A DNA stretch of 36,890 bases from DAOPYE01 sp035352715 (GTDB lineage Bacteria > Acidobacteriota > Holophagae > Holophagales > Holophagaceae), in assembly GCA_035352715.1 (NCBI GenBank), contig DAOPYE010000018.1:1-36890 (forward strand). The letters are read 5' to 3'. Each line of letters begins with the position of its first letter. Positions within the stretch are counted from its first letter, which is position 1. The notes below the pieces were generated by a model that worked only from the letters and a program-made list of their open reading frames with translations, was not told the DNA's origin and ran no database searches. Shown piece by piece: positions 1 to 7,986 of the stretch. Position numbers and translations under genes: made by a program.

Positions 1-681
1 CATCTCGATCATGTGCTCGCGCCACTTCTTGGCTTCATCGAGCAGATCCGCGGGAATCTCGCCATGAATGACCTTAAAGCCCTTGTCCCCTTCATCGAAG
101 GTCAGGGCCTCCATGGTCACCAGATCCACAACGCCCTTGAGGGAATCCTCGGCGCCGATGGGAATCTGGATGGGCATGGGCTTGGCATGAAGACGCGTCT
201 TCATCATCTCGACGACGCGATAGAAGTCCGCACCCACGCGGTCCATCTTGTTCACGAAGGCGATGCGGGGCACACCGTACTTGTCAGCCTGACGCCACAC
301 GGTCTCGGACTGGGGCTGAACGCCACCCACGGCACAGAAGACGGCGACGGCGCCATCCAACACGCGCAGGGAACGCTCGACTTCGGCCGTGAAATCCACG
401 TGGCCGGGCGTATCGATAATGTTGATGCGGTGTTCGACGCCCTTATAGTTGCCGGTCTCGGGCGTCCAGGCGGCGGTGATGGCAGCAGACGTGATCGTGA
501 TGCCGCGCTCCTGCTCCTGAACCATCCAGTCCGTGGTCGCCGCGCCTTCGTGCACTTCGCCGATCTTGTGGATCTTCCCGGTGTAGTACAGGATGCGCTC
601 GGTGGTCGTCGTCTTCCCGGCGTCGATGTGCGCCATGATGCCGATGTTGCGGTAGCGATCGAGGGCAGTGGTGCGAGCCAC
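1..681 (-). CDS. fusA: Elongation factor G, N-terminal 227 residues (gene runs off the window)
   Basis: Translational GTPase that moves tRNA and mRNA through the ribosome after peptide bond formation and helps recycle ribosomes. The visible part is the GTP-binding domain: G1 with AHIDAGKTTTTERIL near residues 18-32, G3 DTPGH and G4 NKMD are all intact, so the fragment reads as a normal EF-G. The start is GTG preceded by AAGGAGGAT at ideal distance; an in-frame ATG five codons upstream lies within the same stretch but would leave that Shine-Dalgarno inside the gene. It is the third gene of the str operon after rpsL and rpsG. A 94-base gap with a perfect hairpin separates it from rpsG, so its expression may be set separately. 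The C-terminal two thirds lie outside the window. Confidence 0.97.
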   Translation of the reverse strand, partial: MARTTALDRYRNIGIMAHIDAGKTTTTERILYYTGKIHKIGEVHEGAATTDWMVQEQERGITITSAAITAAWTPETGNYKGVEHRINIIDTPGHVDFTAEVERSLRVLDGAVAVFCAVGGVQPQSETVWRQADKYGVPRIAFVNKMDRVGADFYRVVEMMKTRLHAKPMPIQIPIGAEDSLKGVVDLVTMEALTFDEGDKGFKVIHGEIPADLLDEAKKWREHMIEM

Positions 682-730
682 GGGATCCTCCTTCATGGAT
701 CAAAAAGCAAGTTGAAACGAAACAAAAGTG

Positions 731-757
731 CGGGCCGATCGTTGGCTGATCGGCCCG
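731..757 (-). terminator. Perfect 10-bp hairpin between rpsG and fusA (possible attenuator or partial terminator)
   Basis: CGGGCCGATC and GATCGGCCCG pair perfectly around a 7-base loop. Read in the direction of the operon the stem is followed by CACTTTTGTTTCG, T-rich but interrupted. It sits about 20 bases after the rpsG stop and about 50 bases before the fusA start. A leaky terminator, an RNA processing site or a ribosomal-protein binding site are all possible; only the stem itself is seen. Confidence 0.5.
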
Positions 758-775
758 AAATCGAGAGAACGCAGC

Positions 776-1246
776 CTACCAGCGGAAGTGAGCGAAGGCC
801 TTGTTGGCTTCAGCCATCTTGTGAACGTCGTCCTTCTTCTTGATGGACGCGCCACGGAAGTTGATGGCGTCCAGAATCTCGCCCGCCAGCTTGTCGCGCA
901 TGGTGCGCTCGCCGCGGCTCGCAGAATAGAGCTTCAGCCAGCGCATGGCCAGAGACTGGCGGCGCGCCTGGGCAACCTCGACGGGCACCTGATAGGTGGC
1001 GCCGCCCACACGGCGAGACTTGACCTCAACAGAGGGCTTGATATTGTTCAGCGCCTTCATGAAGCCCTCGAGAGCGTCCTCGCCGGTCTTCTTGGCGACG
1101 ATCTCAAGCGCTCCGTAGATGATGCGCTCGGCCGTGGCCTTCTTGCCGCACTCCATCAGGACGTTGACGAACTTGGAGATGACGATGCTGTTGTAGACGG
1201 GATCCGGCAGGATCTCACGCTTGGTAGGGGTGGAACGACGGGACAT
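776..1246 (-). CDS. rpsG: 30S ribosomal protein S7
   Basis: Primary 16S rRNA-binding protein that nucleates the head of the small subunit and lies near the E site. The 156-residue length is standard, and the N-terminal MSRRSTPTKREILPDP, the central SVEVKSRRVGGATYQVPVEV and the C-terminal MAEANKAFAHFRW are typical of the family. A very strong Shine-Dalgarno (AGGAGG) overlaps the stop codon of rpsL 11 bases upstream, which makes translational coupling likely. In E. coli S7 represses its own operon by binding the rpsL-rpsG junction; the junction here is too short for that structure, so such feedback would have to act elsewhere. Confidence 0.98.
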   Translation of the reverse strand: MSRRSTPTKREILPDPVYNSIVISKFVNVLMECGKKATAERIIYGALEIVAKKTGEDALEGFMKALNNIKPSVEVKSRRVGGATYQVPVEVAQARRQSLAMRWLKLYSASRGERTMRDKLAGEILDAINFRGASIKKKDDVHKMAEANKAFAHFRW

Positions 1247-1257
1247 GTTCTATCCTC

Positions 1258-1662
1258 CTACTTCTTCTTCGCGCCAGCAGCGGCAGCGCCGGCCTTGGGC
1301 CGCTTCGCGCCGTACTTGGAACGGGACTGGTTGCGACCATTCACACCCGTGGCGTCCAGGGTGCCGCGCACGACGTGGTAGCGCACACCGGGGAGATCCT
1401 TCACGCGGCCACCGCGGATGAGCACGATGCTGTGCTCCTGCAGATTGTGGCCAACGCCGGGGATGTAGGTGGTGCACTCGATGCCGTTGGTCAGACGAAC
1501 ACGGGCCACCTTGCGGAGCGCGGAGTTCGGCTTCTTGGGCGTGGTGGTGAAGACGCGCGTGCACACGCCGCGCTTCTGGGGGCAAGCGTCGAGCGCGGGG
1601 CTCTTCGTCTTGTTCTCGTAAGTCGACCGCCCTTGGCGGATCAGCTGGTTGATGGTTGGCAC
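1258..1662 (-). CDS. rpsL: 30S ribosomal protein S12
   Basis: Decoding-centre protein of the small subunit and target of streptomycin-resistance mutations. The true start is GTG with AGGAGGT just upstream, giving the family N-terminus VPTINQLIRQGR; the frame is open 20 codons further upstream but that part resembles no S12. The motifs TPKKPNSALRK and GRVKDLPGVRYH are intact, with lysines at the two usual resistance positions (sensitive type) and the aspartate that RimO methylthiolates in other bacteria. The 134 residues exceed the usual 124 or so because of an Ala/Gly/Lys-rich tail ending GAKKK. First gene of the str operon; the last codons abut the rpsG Shine-Dalgarno. Confidence 0.98.
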   Translation of the reverse strand: MPTINQLIRQGRSTYENKTKSPALDACPQKRGVCTRVFTTTPKKPNSALRKVARVRLTNGIECTTYIPGVGHNLQEHSIVLIRGGRVKDLPGVRYHVVRGTLDATGVNGRNQSRSKYGAKRPKAGAAAAGAKKK

Positions 1663-1779
1663 TCCAACCTCCTGAAGAAGGCGCCTTGATGCGCCTGGAC
1701 CCGAGAGGTCGAACACTCGCAAGCGCCGACGTCGGATGGATATGAAACACCGGCCCCGGACACGGGGCAGGAACCATCT

Positions 1780-1807
1780 AGCCTAGCAAAGCCTTGTCAT
1801 CTGTCAA
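1780..1807 (-). promoter_or_regulatory. Sigma70-like promoter of the rpsL-rpsG-fusA operon
   Basis: On the minus strand a perfect TTGACA (-35) is followed after 16 bases by TAGGCT (-10-like). Transcription would begin near 1773 and give a leader of about 110 bases before the rpsL GTG. The leader holds two small stems: GCCCCG/CGGGGC around GACA (1753-1768), directly after the expected start, and GGCGC/GCGCC (1680-1695), next to the rpsL Shine-Dalgarno. The promoter lies just downstream of the fmdB-like stop, so the str operon has its own start. Confidence 0.7.
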
Positions 1808-1827
1808 AGAAAGATTCCCAAGAGGCC

Positions 1828-2103
1828 TCAATGATTGTGGGCACATCCCGCGCAGCATCCCCCGCCCATCGCCGGAGCTGGGGTCGCGGGTGCCGCAGGA
1901 GCGGTGGCCGTGTTGCCGCTGGCGCTGTATCCCTGCGCGTACCAGCCTCCCCCCGCAAGGTTGAACGCCACGGTGGAAAGCTGTCGCTTCATCCCGTTGG
2001 TCGCAGCGCACTTGGGGCAGTCGTGTTCCATCGCGGCGGAAAAGCTTTCGAGTTTCTCTTCGGCTCCGCCGCAGGCTTCGCAGCGATATTCGTAGAGCGG
2101 CAT
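1828..2103 (-). CDS. FmdB-family zinc-ribbon protein
   Basis: Small 91-residue protein opening with MPLYEYRCEACG and a second CPKC pair about 24 residues later, the CxxC...CxxC zinc ribbon of the FmdB family (putative regulatory proteins; the name comes from a formamidase/amidase-linked gene). The middle is Ala/Pro/Thr-rich and low in complexity. The end, GGGCCAGCAHNH, adds three cysteines and two histidines and may be a second metal site. It is divergent from the nucleotidyltransferase gene and lies upstream of the str operon on the same strand, but the operon has its own promoter. Biochemical role unknown; no DNA-binding domain beyond the ribbon is visible. Confidence 0.85.
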   Translation of the reverse strand: MPLYEYRCEACGGAEEKLESFSAAMEHDCPKCAATNGMKRQLSTVAFNLAGGGWYAQGYSASGNTATAPAAPATPAPAMGGGCCAGCAHNH

Positions 2104-2160
2104 GGCATCCTCTTTGTCAACGGCTTGACGCCGGAACCTTCCATTCTACTAGGATGCACC

Positions 2161-2652
2161 ATGACGTCACTCGATCGTTTCTTCCGATCGCCCGAGGCCT
2201 TCCAGCGCGCCTTTCCCGCCCGCCCCAAGGCCCTGTGCTTCACCAATGGCTGCTTTGATCTCATCCATCCGGGCCACGTGAAGTATCTGGAGGATGTACG
2301 CGCCCTGGGCGATTTCCTGGTGATTGGACTCAACAGCGACGCCAGCGTGGCGCGACTGAAGGGCCCCAGCCGTCCGCTGCAGAACGAGGAAGCGCGGGCC
2401 ATGGTGCTGCTGGGCCTGCGCAGCGTGGACGCCGTGGTGCGATTTGACGAGGACACGCCGCTGGAGCTGATCCAGGCCCTGCAGCCCGATATCCTCGCCA
2501 AGGGCGGCGACTACACGCCGGAAACCGTGGTGGGGCGCGAGATCGTGGAAGCCAGGAATGGAAAGCTGGTGCTGATCCCGTTCCTTCCGGGACACAGCAC
2601 CAGCACCATCGAACGCCGCATCAAAACCGGACGCGGCGTCACGCTCGAATGA
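2161..2652 (+). CDS. Cytidylyltransferase-fold nucleotidyltransferase, RfaE2/HldE C-domain type
   Basis: The 163-residue protein contains FTNGCFDLIHPGHVKYLE with the HxGH nucleotide-binding signature, LVIGLNSDASVARLKGPSRP and the C-terminal STSTIERRIK, as in the domain that activates D-glycero-beta-D-manno-heptose 1-phosphate with ATP to ADP-heptose for LPS core synthesis. It is a stand-alone domain without the sugar-kinase half found in E. coli HldE, so a separate kinase (HldA type) would be needed and is not in the window. The ATG has AGGA six bases upstream; the frame is open further upstream but that part is antisense to the fmdB-like gene. It converges on the export gene, stops three bases apart. 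Other NDP-sugar substrates cannot be excluded. Confidence 0.88.
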   Translation: MTSLDRFFRSPEAFQRAFPARPKALCFTNGCFDLIHPGHVKYLEDVRALGDFLVIGLNSDASVARLKGPSRPLQNEEARAMVLLGLRSVDAVVRFDEDTPLELIQALQPDILAKGGDYTPETVVGREIVEARNGKLVLIPFLPGHSTSTIERRIKTGRGVTLE

Positions 2653-2655
2653 TCG

Positions 2656-5556
2656 CTACTTGAAGGTGTTGATCAGGATCGCCAGCGGCGTCAGCGCCTG
2701 CAGATTCTCCTGCCAGGTCACATCACGACGAATCCGCTGCGGCACCAGCACCGCGTCGCCCGGCTCGACGGAGCGATGGCTCACCCAGGTGTCGACGATC
2801 CGCCCATTGGCCTTCATCAGGCGCACCGACCCCTTATCCGCATTACGCGTGTATCCGCCTGCGCGCTTGACGAGATCGCCGACCGTCATGCCGCTTTCCG
2901 CCTTGTAAGCGGCAAAGGGGCTCGCCGTCTCCCCGATCACATAGACCGTCGAAGTCTTGGTGGGGAAAACGATTTCATCGCCATCCTGGAGTTCAAGATC
3001 CCCATCTTTGCCCTTGGCCAGCAGACTAGGCACATCCACCACCAACCGACTCAGGCTGCCAGTTTCCAGGCCATGCAGCAAGGGGCTGTTCTGAAGAGCG
3101 CCCGAGGTCGCGTTCCGCTTCGTCTCATTCAAGCGCGACAGCGTTTCATTCAATCCGTTCGATGTGGGATCGGACATTTCAATCCCGGAGAGTTCCGCAG
3201 CCTTGGCCTTCTCGGGATCCCCGTCACCCATCTTGCGCAGGAACACCGCCGCCTGGGGCATGGCTTCGTCCGTCAGGCCACCCGCGCGCTCCACCACCTC
3301 CCGCAGCGTCGTCTTGTTGGATTCCAAGGCATAGACGCCCGGACGCTTCACCTCGCCGCTGAGCTTGATGGAGCGCATGGGGCGGTAGTTCGGCTTCGCG
3401 TAAACGCTCAGCTGGTCGAAGGGCTCCAGCAGGGGATTGATCGCGTCATCCTTCAGATCCACGGGACTGCCGTCCTCGGTGGACAGCAGGCGCGCCAGGT
3501 CCAGACGCTTGATTTCCGTGGCGCGACCCTCGCGCACATGGGCCAATTCCGCCACCATCCGGTCGGCGTTGCGCTTGGGAAGTCCCGCCCGGAACAACAG
3601 ATCGGAGGCGCGCATCCCCGCCAGGAATTCAAAATTTCCGGGACGCTGCACGGGGCCCATGGCGGACACCACCTTGCGCAAGCGCAGATCGTCCGTGCGG
3701 TACAGATCCACGCGATCGCGATCCTCCAGGGCCAGATTGTGTGCGGGATCGCCGTTCAGCGCCTTGGCCACATCGAAGGCCAGGAAGCGCTCCGTGCCAT
3801 CGGGCAGGGTCCGGGTGATCTCGCCGCGGCTCAGATAGGTGTTCGGCAGGATCTGGCTATCTCGCTTCAGCAGATCGCCCACGTGCAGGCCTTCGGTGCG
3901 AGCGAAGTCACCCGTCGCCCGCGCCCAACCAGCGACCTTCACGACATGGGAAACGCGGTCCTGCAGCGGCAGGGCGGAAAGCACATCGCCTCGCCGCATC
4001 TCCGGCGCGGCCTTGCCATCGCCGTTCAAGGCCACATCCAGGGCCGTCCAGGCACCGCTGGCATCCAGGCGGCGCAGACTCAGACGATCCGGAGCCCCGC
4101 CCACATCCACGCCCCCGGCAAAATGCATGGCATCCACCGCCGTCTCACCAGGCAGCAGTTCGAACTGCATGCGGGGCGCGACGCCATCGATCTGCCAGCG
4201 GACCAGCCATTTCGGCTTGCCGCTCGTCTCGTCGGGAAGTTCGTCGGGATCATCGATGCGATGATCTCCGCGGGCGCTGGTTTTCATGGACTGGAGCTGC
4301 CGCGTCAGGAGCTCCAGATGTTGGCGAAGCTTCAGGGGATCCATCGGAAGTGGCTCCTCCCCTTTGTCCTCTCCCTGGGCGCTCCCCATGCGCTGGACAT
4401 CATTGTTCGTGGACCAGAGGCCCGCCAGGCCTGTCTTCTTGGCCGGTTTCGAAGGCTCCGAGGAAGCCGGAGCGGCCACCGAAGCGCGCGACTGCCCCTG
4501 GGCAATGGCCGTCCGGGCTGCGGCATCCTCCATCCGGATGTTCTCCAGGAGCTCTTGAACCCGCTGGAGGCGCAGCCTCAGTTTGCGCTCCTCGCGGCTA
4601 TCCTCAGGATGCTCCTCGTCAAGCTGCAGCCCTCCGTCCAGCAGACGGCGCTGGGCCTCCTTGGCTTCCAGATCCTTTGTTGCCGCAGCCGTCACGCGGG
4701 TGAACGCGCCTTCCAGCAGGACCGTATTGATGGCCAGGGGCACAAAGATGGTGTCGCCGTTGGCCAGGTAGAAGTTGGCGTTGCCCAGGCCTTCCGCCCG
4801 AAGTGGATAGAGATCCAAGGCGTGGACCATCTTGCCGCCCCGCAGCACCTTGATCTGCCGATAGCTGCCGATGGCCGTGGGGCCGCCGGCCTGCGCCAGC
4901 ACGTTCACCAGGCTGCTCAGGCTGGGGACCACGTAGGAGCCGGGCTTGTAGACTTCGCCGGCCACCAGCACGCGCACCTCGCGCAGCTTCATCGCCTGGA
5001 GATCCACCGTGGTGTTGGAGAACTGCCGGCGCACCATGGATTGAACGGCCTCCCGGGCCTTGGCCAGGGAAAGGCCGCCCACCTTGACGGAGCCCACGTT
5101 GGGAATGATGAGCATCCCGCGACCATCGATCTTCGCCGGCGATTCGAAGGTGGCGCTTCCGAAGGCGTGGAGATTGAACTGATCGCCCGTCCCCACCACA
5201 TATTCATCCGACACGCCGCCATCCGTGGAGGAGGCCCCCCGCTGGCGAAGTTCGAACAGATCGGCCGCAAAGCGGCGCGGTCCGCGCTCCTGGGCCTTCA
5301 ACTTCCGGATCTCCTCGTCCAGGCGCTGATCTTCCAACGTGTTGGCCGGATTCTGCGCAGTGGAAGCATCCGTCGTCGGAAGCGTACTCCGCCCTGGCAG
5401 AGGACTGGCGCCCCCGGCTCCCAGTCCAAACCCCGCCGTCGCCCCGGAGGTCGCGGCCCCACTTGCCTTCATGGACTGAAGCATCGTCTGGGCATCCTGG
5501 GCAATCAGTCCCAGAGCCCCGAGCATCAAACACGAACGCTTTGCCAAACCAGCCAT
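2656..5556 (-). CDS. Large polysaccharide export outer-membrane protein with multiple SLBB domains
   Basis: Wza/OPX-like protein thought to form or line the outer-membrane channel for capsule or exopolysaccharide. The ATG chosen has AGAGGA just upstream and begins a signal-peptide-like stretch (residues 1-23); no lipobox is visible. Residues 25-115 are a low-complexity and then charged helical linker. The Poly_export domain starts at DEYVVGTGD (about 117) and runs to about 200. Several SLBB units follow, recognisable by repeated phrases such as VAGEVYKPGSYVV, LSGEVKRPGVYALES and VIGETASPFAAYKAESG plus AGG turns, reaching almost the C-terminus. At 966 residues it is far longer than Wza (about 380), mainly through extra SLBB repeats and an inserted charged segment near residues 300-440. 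No polymerase, flippase or Wzc-like kinase is adjacent. Confidence 0.88.
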   Translation of the reverse strand: MAGLAKRSCLMLGALGLIAQDAQTMLQSMKASGAATSGATAGFGLGAGGASPLPGRSTLPTTDASTAQNPANTLEDQRLDEEIRKLKAQERGPRRFAADLFELRQRGASSTDGGVSDEYVVGTGDQFNLHAFGSATFESPAKIDGRGMLIIPNVGSVKVGGLSLAKAREAVQSMVRRQFSNTTVDLQAMKLREVRVLVAGEVYKPGSYVVPSLSSLVNVLAQAGGPTAIGSYRQIKVLRGGKMVHALDLYPLRAEGLGNANFYLANGDTIFVPLAINTVLLEGAFTRVTAAATKDLEAKEAQRRLLDGGLQLDEEHPEDSREERKLRLRLQRVQELLENIRMEDAAARTAIAQGQSRASVAAPASSEPSKPAKKTGLAGLWSTNNDVQRMGSAQGEDKGEEPLPMDPLKLRQHLELLTRQLQSMKTSARGDHRIDDPDELPDETSGKPKWLVRWQIDGVAPRMQFELLPGETAVDAMHFAGGVDVGGAPDRLSLRRLDASGAWTALDVALNGDGKAAPEMRRGDVLSALPLQDRVSHVVKVAGWARATGDFARTEGLHVGDLLKRDSQILPNTYLSRGEITRTLPDGTERFLAFDVAKALNGDPAHNLALEDRDRVDLYRTDDLRLRKVVSAMGPVQRPGNFEFLAGMRASDLLFRAGLPKRNADRMVAELAHVREGRATEIKRLDLARLLSTEDGSPVDLKDDAINPLLEPFDQLSVYAKPNYRPMRSIKLSGEVKRPGVYALESNKTTLREVVERAGGLTDEAMPQAAVFLRKMGDGDPEKAKAAELSGIEMSDPTSNGLNETLSRLNETKRNATSGALQNSPLLHGLETGSLSRLVVDVPSLLAKGKDGDLELQDGDEIVFPTKTSTVYVIGETASPFAAYKAESGMTVGDLVKRAGGYTRNADKGSVRLMKANGRIVDTWVSHRSVEPGDAVLVPQRIRRDVTWQENLQALTPLAILINTFK

Positions 5557-5632
5557 CACAATCCTCTTTTGCAGTGAATCCCGAATTGGTAATGGTATCG
5601 AACCGCGCCGGAACCGCCATACTCGAAGCTTG

Positions 5633-7303
5633 ATGCTGATTTCTCTCCAGACCCCATTCCCGAGCGAAGTGCCCCTCTTGGGCGCGCTCGCCTTGGCCAT
5701 GGGGATCGGTTCGCTTTGGCATTTCACGAAGGCCTGGCGGAGCTCTCGAAGGCTGCGAAGGGCCGAACACCTGTGGTTCAGCGGACAGCCCGCCCAACGC
5801 GTAATGTCCGCACTGGGGCCCCAAGGTGCCTTGACCTTTGATGGGGGAGAACTGGGATCGCGCCGCCACCATCTGCGCGGATTGGCGCTCTTCGCCCTGG
5901 GATTCCGGGAACAGGCCCGCACCGCATTCAGGGCATCCGCGCTGCTGCGGCTGCCGTTCTGGCAGCGCTGGCTTCTCCGCTTCTATTTCCGCTGCGTGCT
6001 GGGCCGCAAGGGGAACCGGGCCCAACGCCTGGGGCTTTGGCTGATGAAGATCGCGCCCGGCGTCGCCGGCCTGCGCCAAACCATCGCCCTTCAAATGCTG
6101 GACGCGGATCCAAGGTGCGCCTGGCAGATTCTGGTCGAGACGGTGCCGCTGGCCGCCGAGGACCCGCTGATGCTGGAAGAGCTCATGACGCTGGGACTCT
6201 CTCGGCTCCAATCCTCGGAGCGCCCCTACCCCCGCCTGGGCGTGCAGGAGCTGCACCCAGAGCTGCCCTACGTCTTTGAAGCTAGCCTCGATCTCCTGAT
6301 CCACCGGCACGGTGATCCCCGCATCCCCTGGGACCGCTCGATGCCCGCGCGGCACTTCGCGCTGAAGGGACGCCACCGGGAGGCGGTTGCCCTGGCCCTC
6401 AGCGTTCCCCCCGTCCAGCGCTCCCAGGCCTTGTGGGAAGTCCTGGTCGTGTCCCTGCAGAACCTGAACGATGTGCGGGGCGTCCAGGAAGCGCTGGATC
6501 AGGGGCTCGAACTTTGCCCAACCTCTTTCCGACTATGGATGGAGCGCTTCTATGCCGCCATGGATCGCGAGGCCTTCGAGGATGGACTGGAAGCCCTGCG
6601 CCAGGCGAGGCGCCTCCTCACACCCGCCCCGCAGAAGACCCAACAGCGATACGAATGGCTGACGCAGCGGGCCCGCTATGCCCAGTGGATCGAGAAGGCG
6701 CCCCAGAGAGCCTGGGAGCTTTTGGAAAGGATCCCGCCCGATGAAGATGGAGGCAGGGTCCCCGAGCTGCGCGTGCAGGTGCTCGCGGATCTGGGCCGCT
6801 ACGAGGAAGCCCACCTGGCCCTGGCGCCCCTGCTGGCCCTTCGGGACTCAAGCCAGGAGCTCCTCCTACTGGAAGCCGAGATCCTTGCGGGCCTGGAGGC
6901 CTGGGAAGCCCTGCTGCCCTATCTCGAACAGCACGCCGAAACCCTTCGGGAGCAGGCCGACTACTGGCATTTGAAGGGGCTCGCGCTATCCCATCTGCAC
7001 GATCACGAAGGGGCCCGTGAACGACTGGAGCAAGCGGCCCACATGTCCCAGCGCAATATCCGATTCGTGATGGACGCGGGGCATGCGTGCATGGATCTGG
7101 CCGAGTTCGAGCGGGCCGAGGGCTACTGGCGGCAGGCACTGAAGCTCCAAAGCCAATCCGAGGAAGCGCTCATCCAGCTCGCGGAAACCCGCCGTGCCCT
7201 GCACGACACCGACGGAGCCAAGCGCCTGCTGCGGGAATGCCTGCTGCACCATCCGGATAGCGAAGAAGCCCAGGCCTTCCTCGCCGAGCTGGAGGCCAAT
7301 TAG
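5633..7303 (+). CDS. Membrane-anchored TPR-repeat protein
   Basis: The 556-residue protein has one hydrophobic N-terminal segment (about residues 14-35), an Arg-rich stretch, and then a long helical region whose last 150 or so residues show tetratricopeptide-like spacing, for example LKGLALSHLHDHEGARERLEQA and AEGYWRQALKLQ. It is probably inner-membrane anchored with a helical scaffold for protein partners; no catalytic domain is visible. It is transcribed divergently from the SLBB export gene with 76 bases between starts, so a shared control region and a role in the same envelope or export process are plausible. The start is uncertain: a TTG lies one codon before this ATG and neither has a good ribosome-binding site. 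Its stop overlaps the stop of pgl on the opposite strand by four bases. Confidence 0.8.
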   Translation: MLISLQTPFPSEVPLLGALALAMGIGSLWHFTKAWRSSRRLRRAEHLWFSGQPAQRVMSALGPQGALTFDGGELGSRRHHLRGLALFALGFREQARTAFRASALLRLPFWQRWLLRFYFRCVLGRKGNRAQRLGLWLMKIAPGVAGLRQTIALQMLDADPRCAWQILVETVPLAAEDPLMLEELMTLGLSRLQSSERPYPRLGVQELHPELPYVFEASLDLLIHRHGDPRIPWDRSMPARHFALKGRHREAVALALSVPPVQRSQALWEVLVVSLQNLNDVRGVQEALDQGLELCPTSFRLWMERFYAAMDREAFEDGLEALRQARRLLTPAPQKTQQRYEWLTQRARYAQWIEKAPQRAWELLERIPPDEDGGRVPELRVQVLADLGRYEEAHLALAPLLALRDSSQELLLLEAEILAGLEAWEALLPYLEQHAETLREQADYWHLKGLALSHLHDHEGARERLEQAAHMSQRNIRFVMDAGHACMDLAEFERAEGYWRQALKLQSQSEEALIQLAETRRALHDTDGAKRLLRECLLHHPDSEEAQAFLAELEAN

Positions 7304-7986
7304 CCACCAAAGCTCAAATCGAGATCCGTGACAATGGTGAGGTACGGCAGGAAGCTGGTCGGCAGCAGCGGATCGCCCGATTGAACGCGGGCCAGGGCCG
7401 CCCGCTTGCCCTCGCCCACCGCCAGCAGCAGCACATGGCTGGCCGTGCCCAGAATCGCGGGGCAAAGGCTGATGCGATCCGAGGGCGGCTTGGGGCTATC
7501 TGAAACCGGCTGAACGAGGGCAGGCGCGGGCTGCCAGGGATGGCCTGGAAACAGGGAGGCGATGTGGCCATCCTCACCCAGCCCCAGCAGCAACGCATCC
7601 AAGGCTCCGCCGAAATCCTGGCGCAGCGCGGCTTCCACGCGGGCGCAGGAAGCCGCGGGCGCCTCGCCATCCAACACCAGCGGCAATTCCACAGCCGGTG
7701 GGAATGCCGCGTCCAGCGCCTTGGCGCGGTAGGCCGCGCCAAGGTTCGAATCTGCATGGGCAAAGGGCACGCAGCGTTCATCCACCCAGGTGAGCTTCAG
7801 GCGGCACCATACGCCCGGATCCAAGACCCGGCGGGCTTCCCCAAGGGCAGCCAGGGCGCTGCCGCCGGGGATCGCCAAGCGTGCGCATCCCCGGCGCGCA
7901 TCTATCTCCGCCAACATCTCCGCCAAACGCCGTCCGGCCTCCAGCGTCGGTTGCGAGCTGCGGATCCACGGGATCCGGCTAGCCAC
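7300..7986 (-). CDS. pgl: 6-phosphogluconolactonase
   Basis: Hydrolyses 6-phosphoglucono-1,5-lactone to 6-phosphogluconate, step two of the oxidative pentose phosphate pathway. The 228 residues contain LAIPGGSAL, the substrate-loop VDERCVP followed by HADSN, and LLLGLGEDGHIASLFPGH, the family signature with the active-site histidine. The start chosen is a GTG that overlaps the end of zwf by eight bases, so the two are probably translationally coupled. The same frame is open for 30 codons upstream but only inside zwf. No gnd or edd gene follows within the window; the neighbour downstream is a convergent TPR gene. Confidence 0.93.
   Translation of the reverse strand: MASRIPWIRSSQPTLEAGRRLAEMLAEIDARRGCARLAIPGGSALAALGEARRVLDPGVWCRLKLTWVDERCVPFAHADSNLGAAYRAKALDAAFPPAVELPLVLDGEAPAASCARVEAALRQDFGGALDALLLGLGEDGHIASLFPGHPWQPAPALVQPVSDSPKPPSDRISLCPAILGTASHVLLLAVGEGKRAALARVQSGDPLLPTSFLPYLTIVTDLDLSFGG

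Noticed and set aside
13..843. 276-codon plus-strand frame across fusA and the rpsG end
   Set aside because: It runs through the fusA G domain and the intergenic hairpin on the opposite strand; no start signal or domain.
1663..1722. Upstream ATG start for rpsL adding 20 residues
   Set aside because: The GTG at 1662 has a perfect Shine-Dalgarno and gives the universal S12 N-terminus; the extension has none.
2776..5577. Long open frame (about 930 codons) antisense to the SLBB export gene
   Set aside because: Shadow of a high-GC gene: no ribosome-binding site or recognisable domain, and low-complexity His/Gln/Arg-rich composition; the minus-strand frame has a signal peptide and clear domains.
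5557..5922. N-terminal extension of the SLBB protein by 122 codons
   Set aside because: It lies antisense to the TPR gene and precedes an evident Shine-Dalgarno and signal peptide at 5556.
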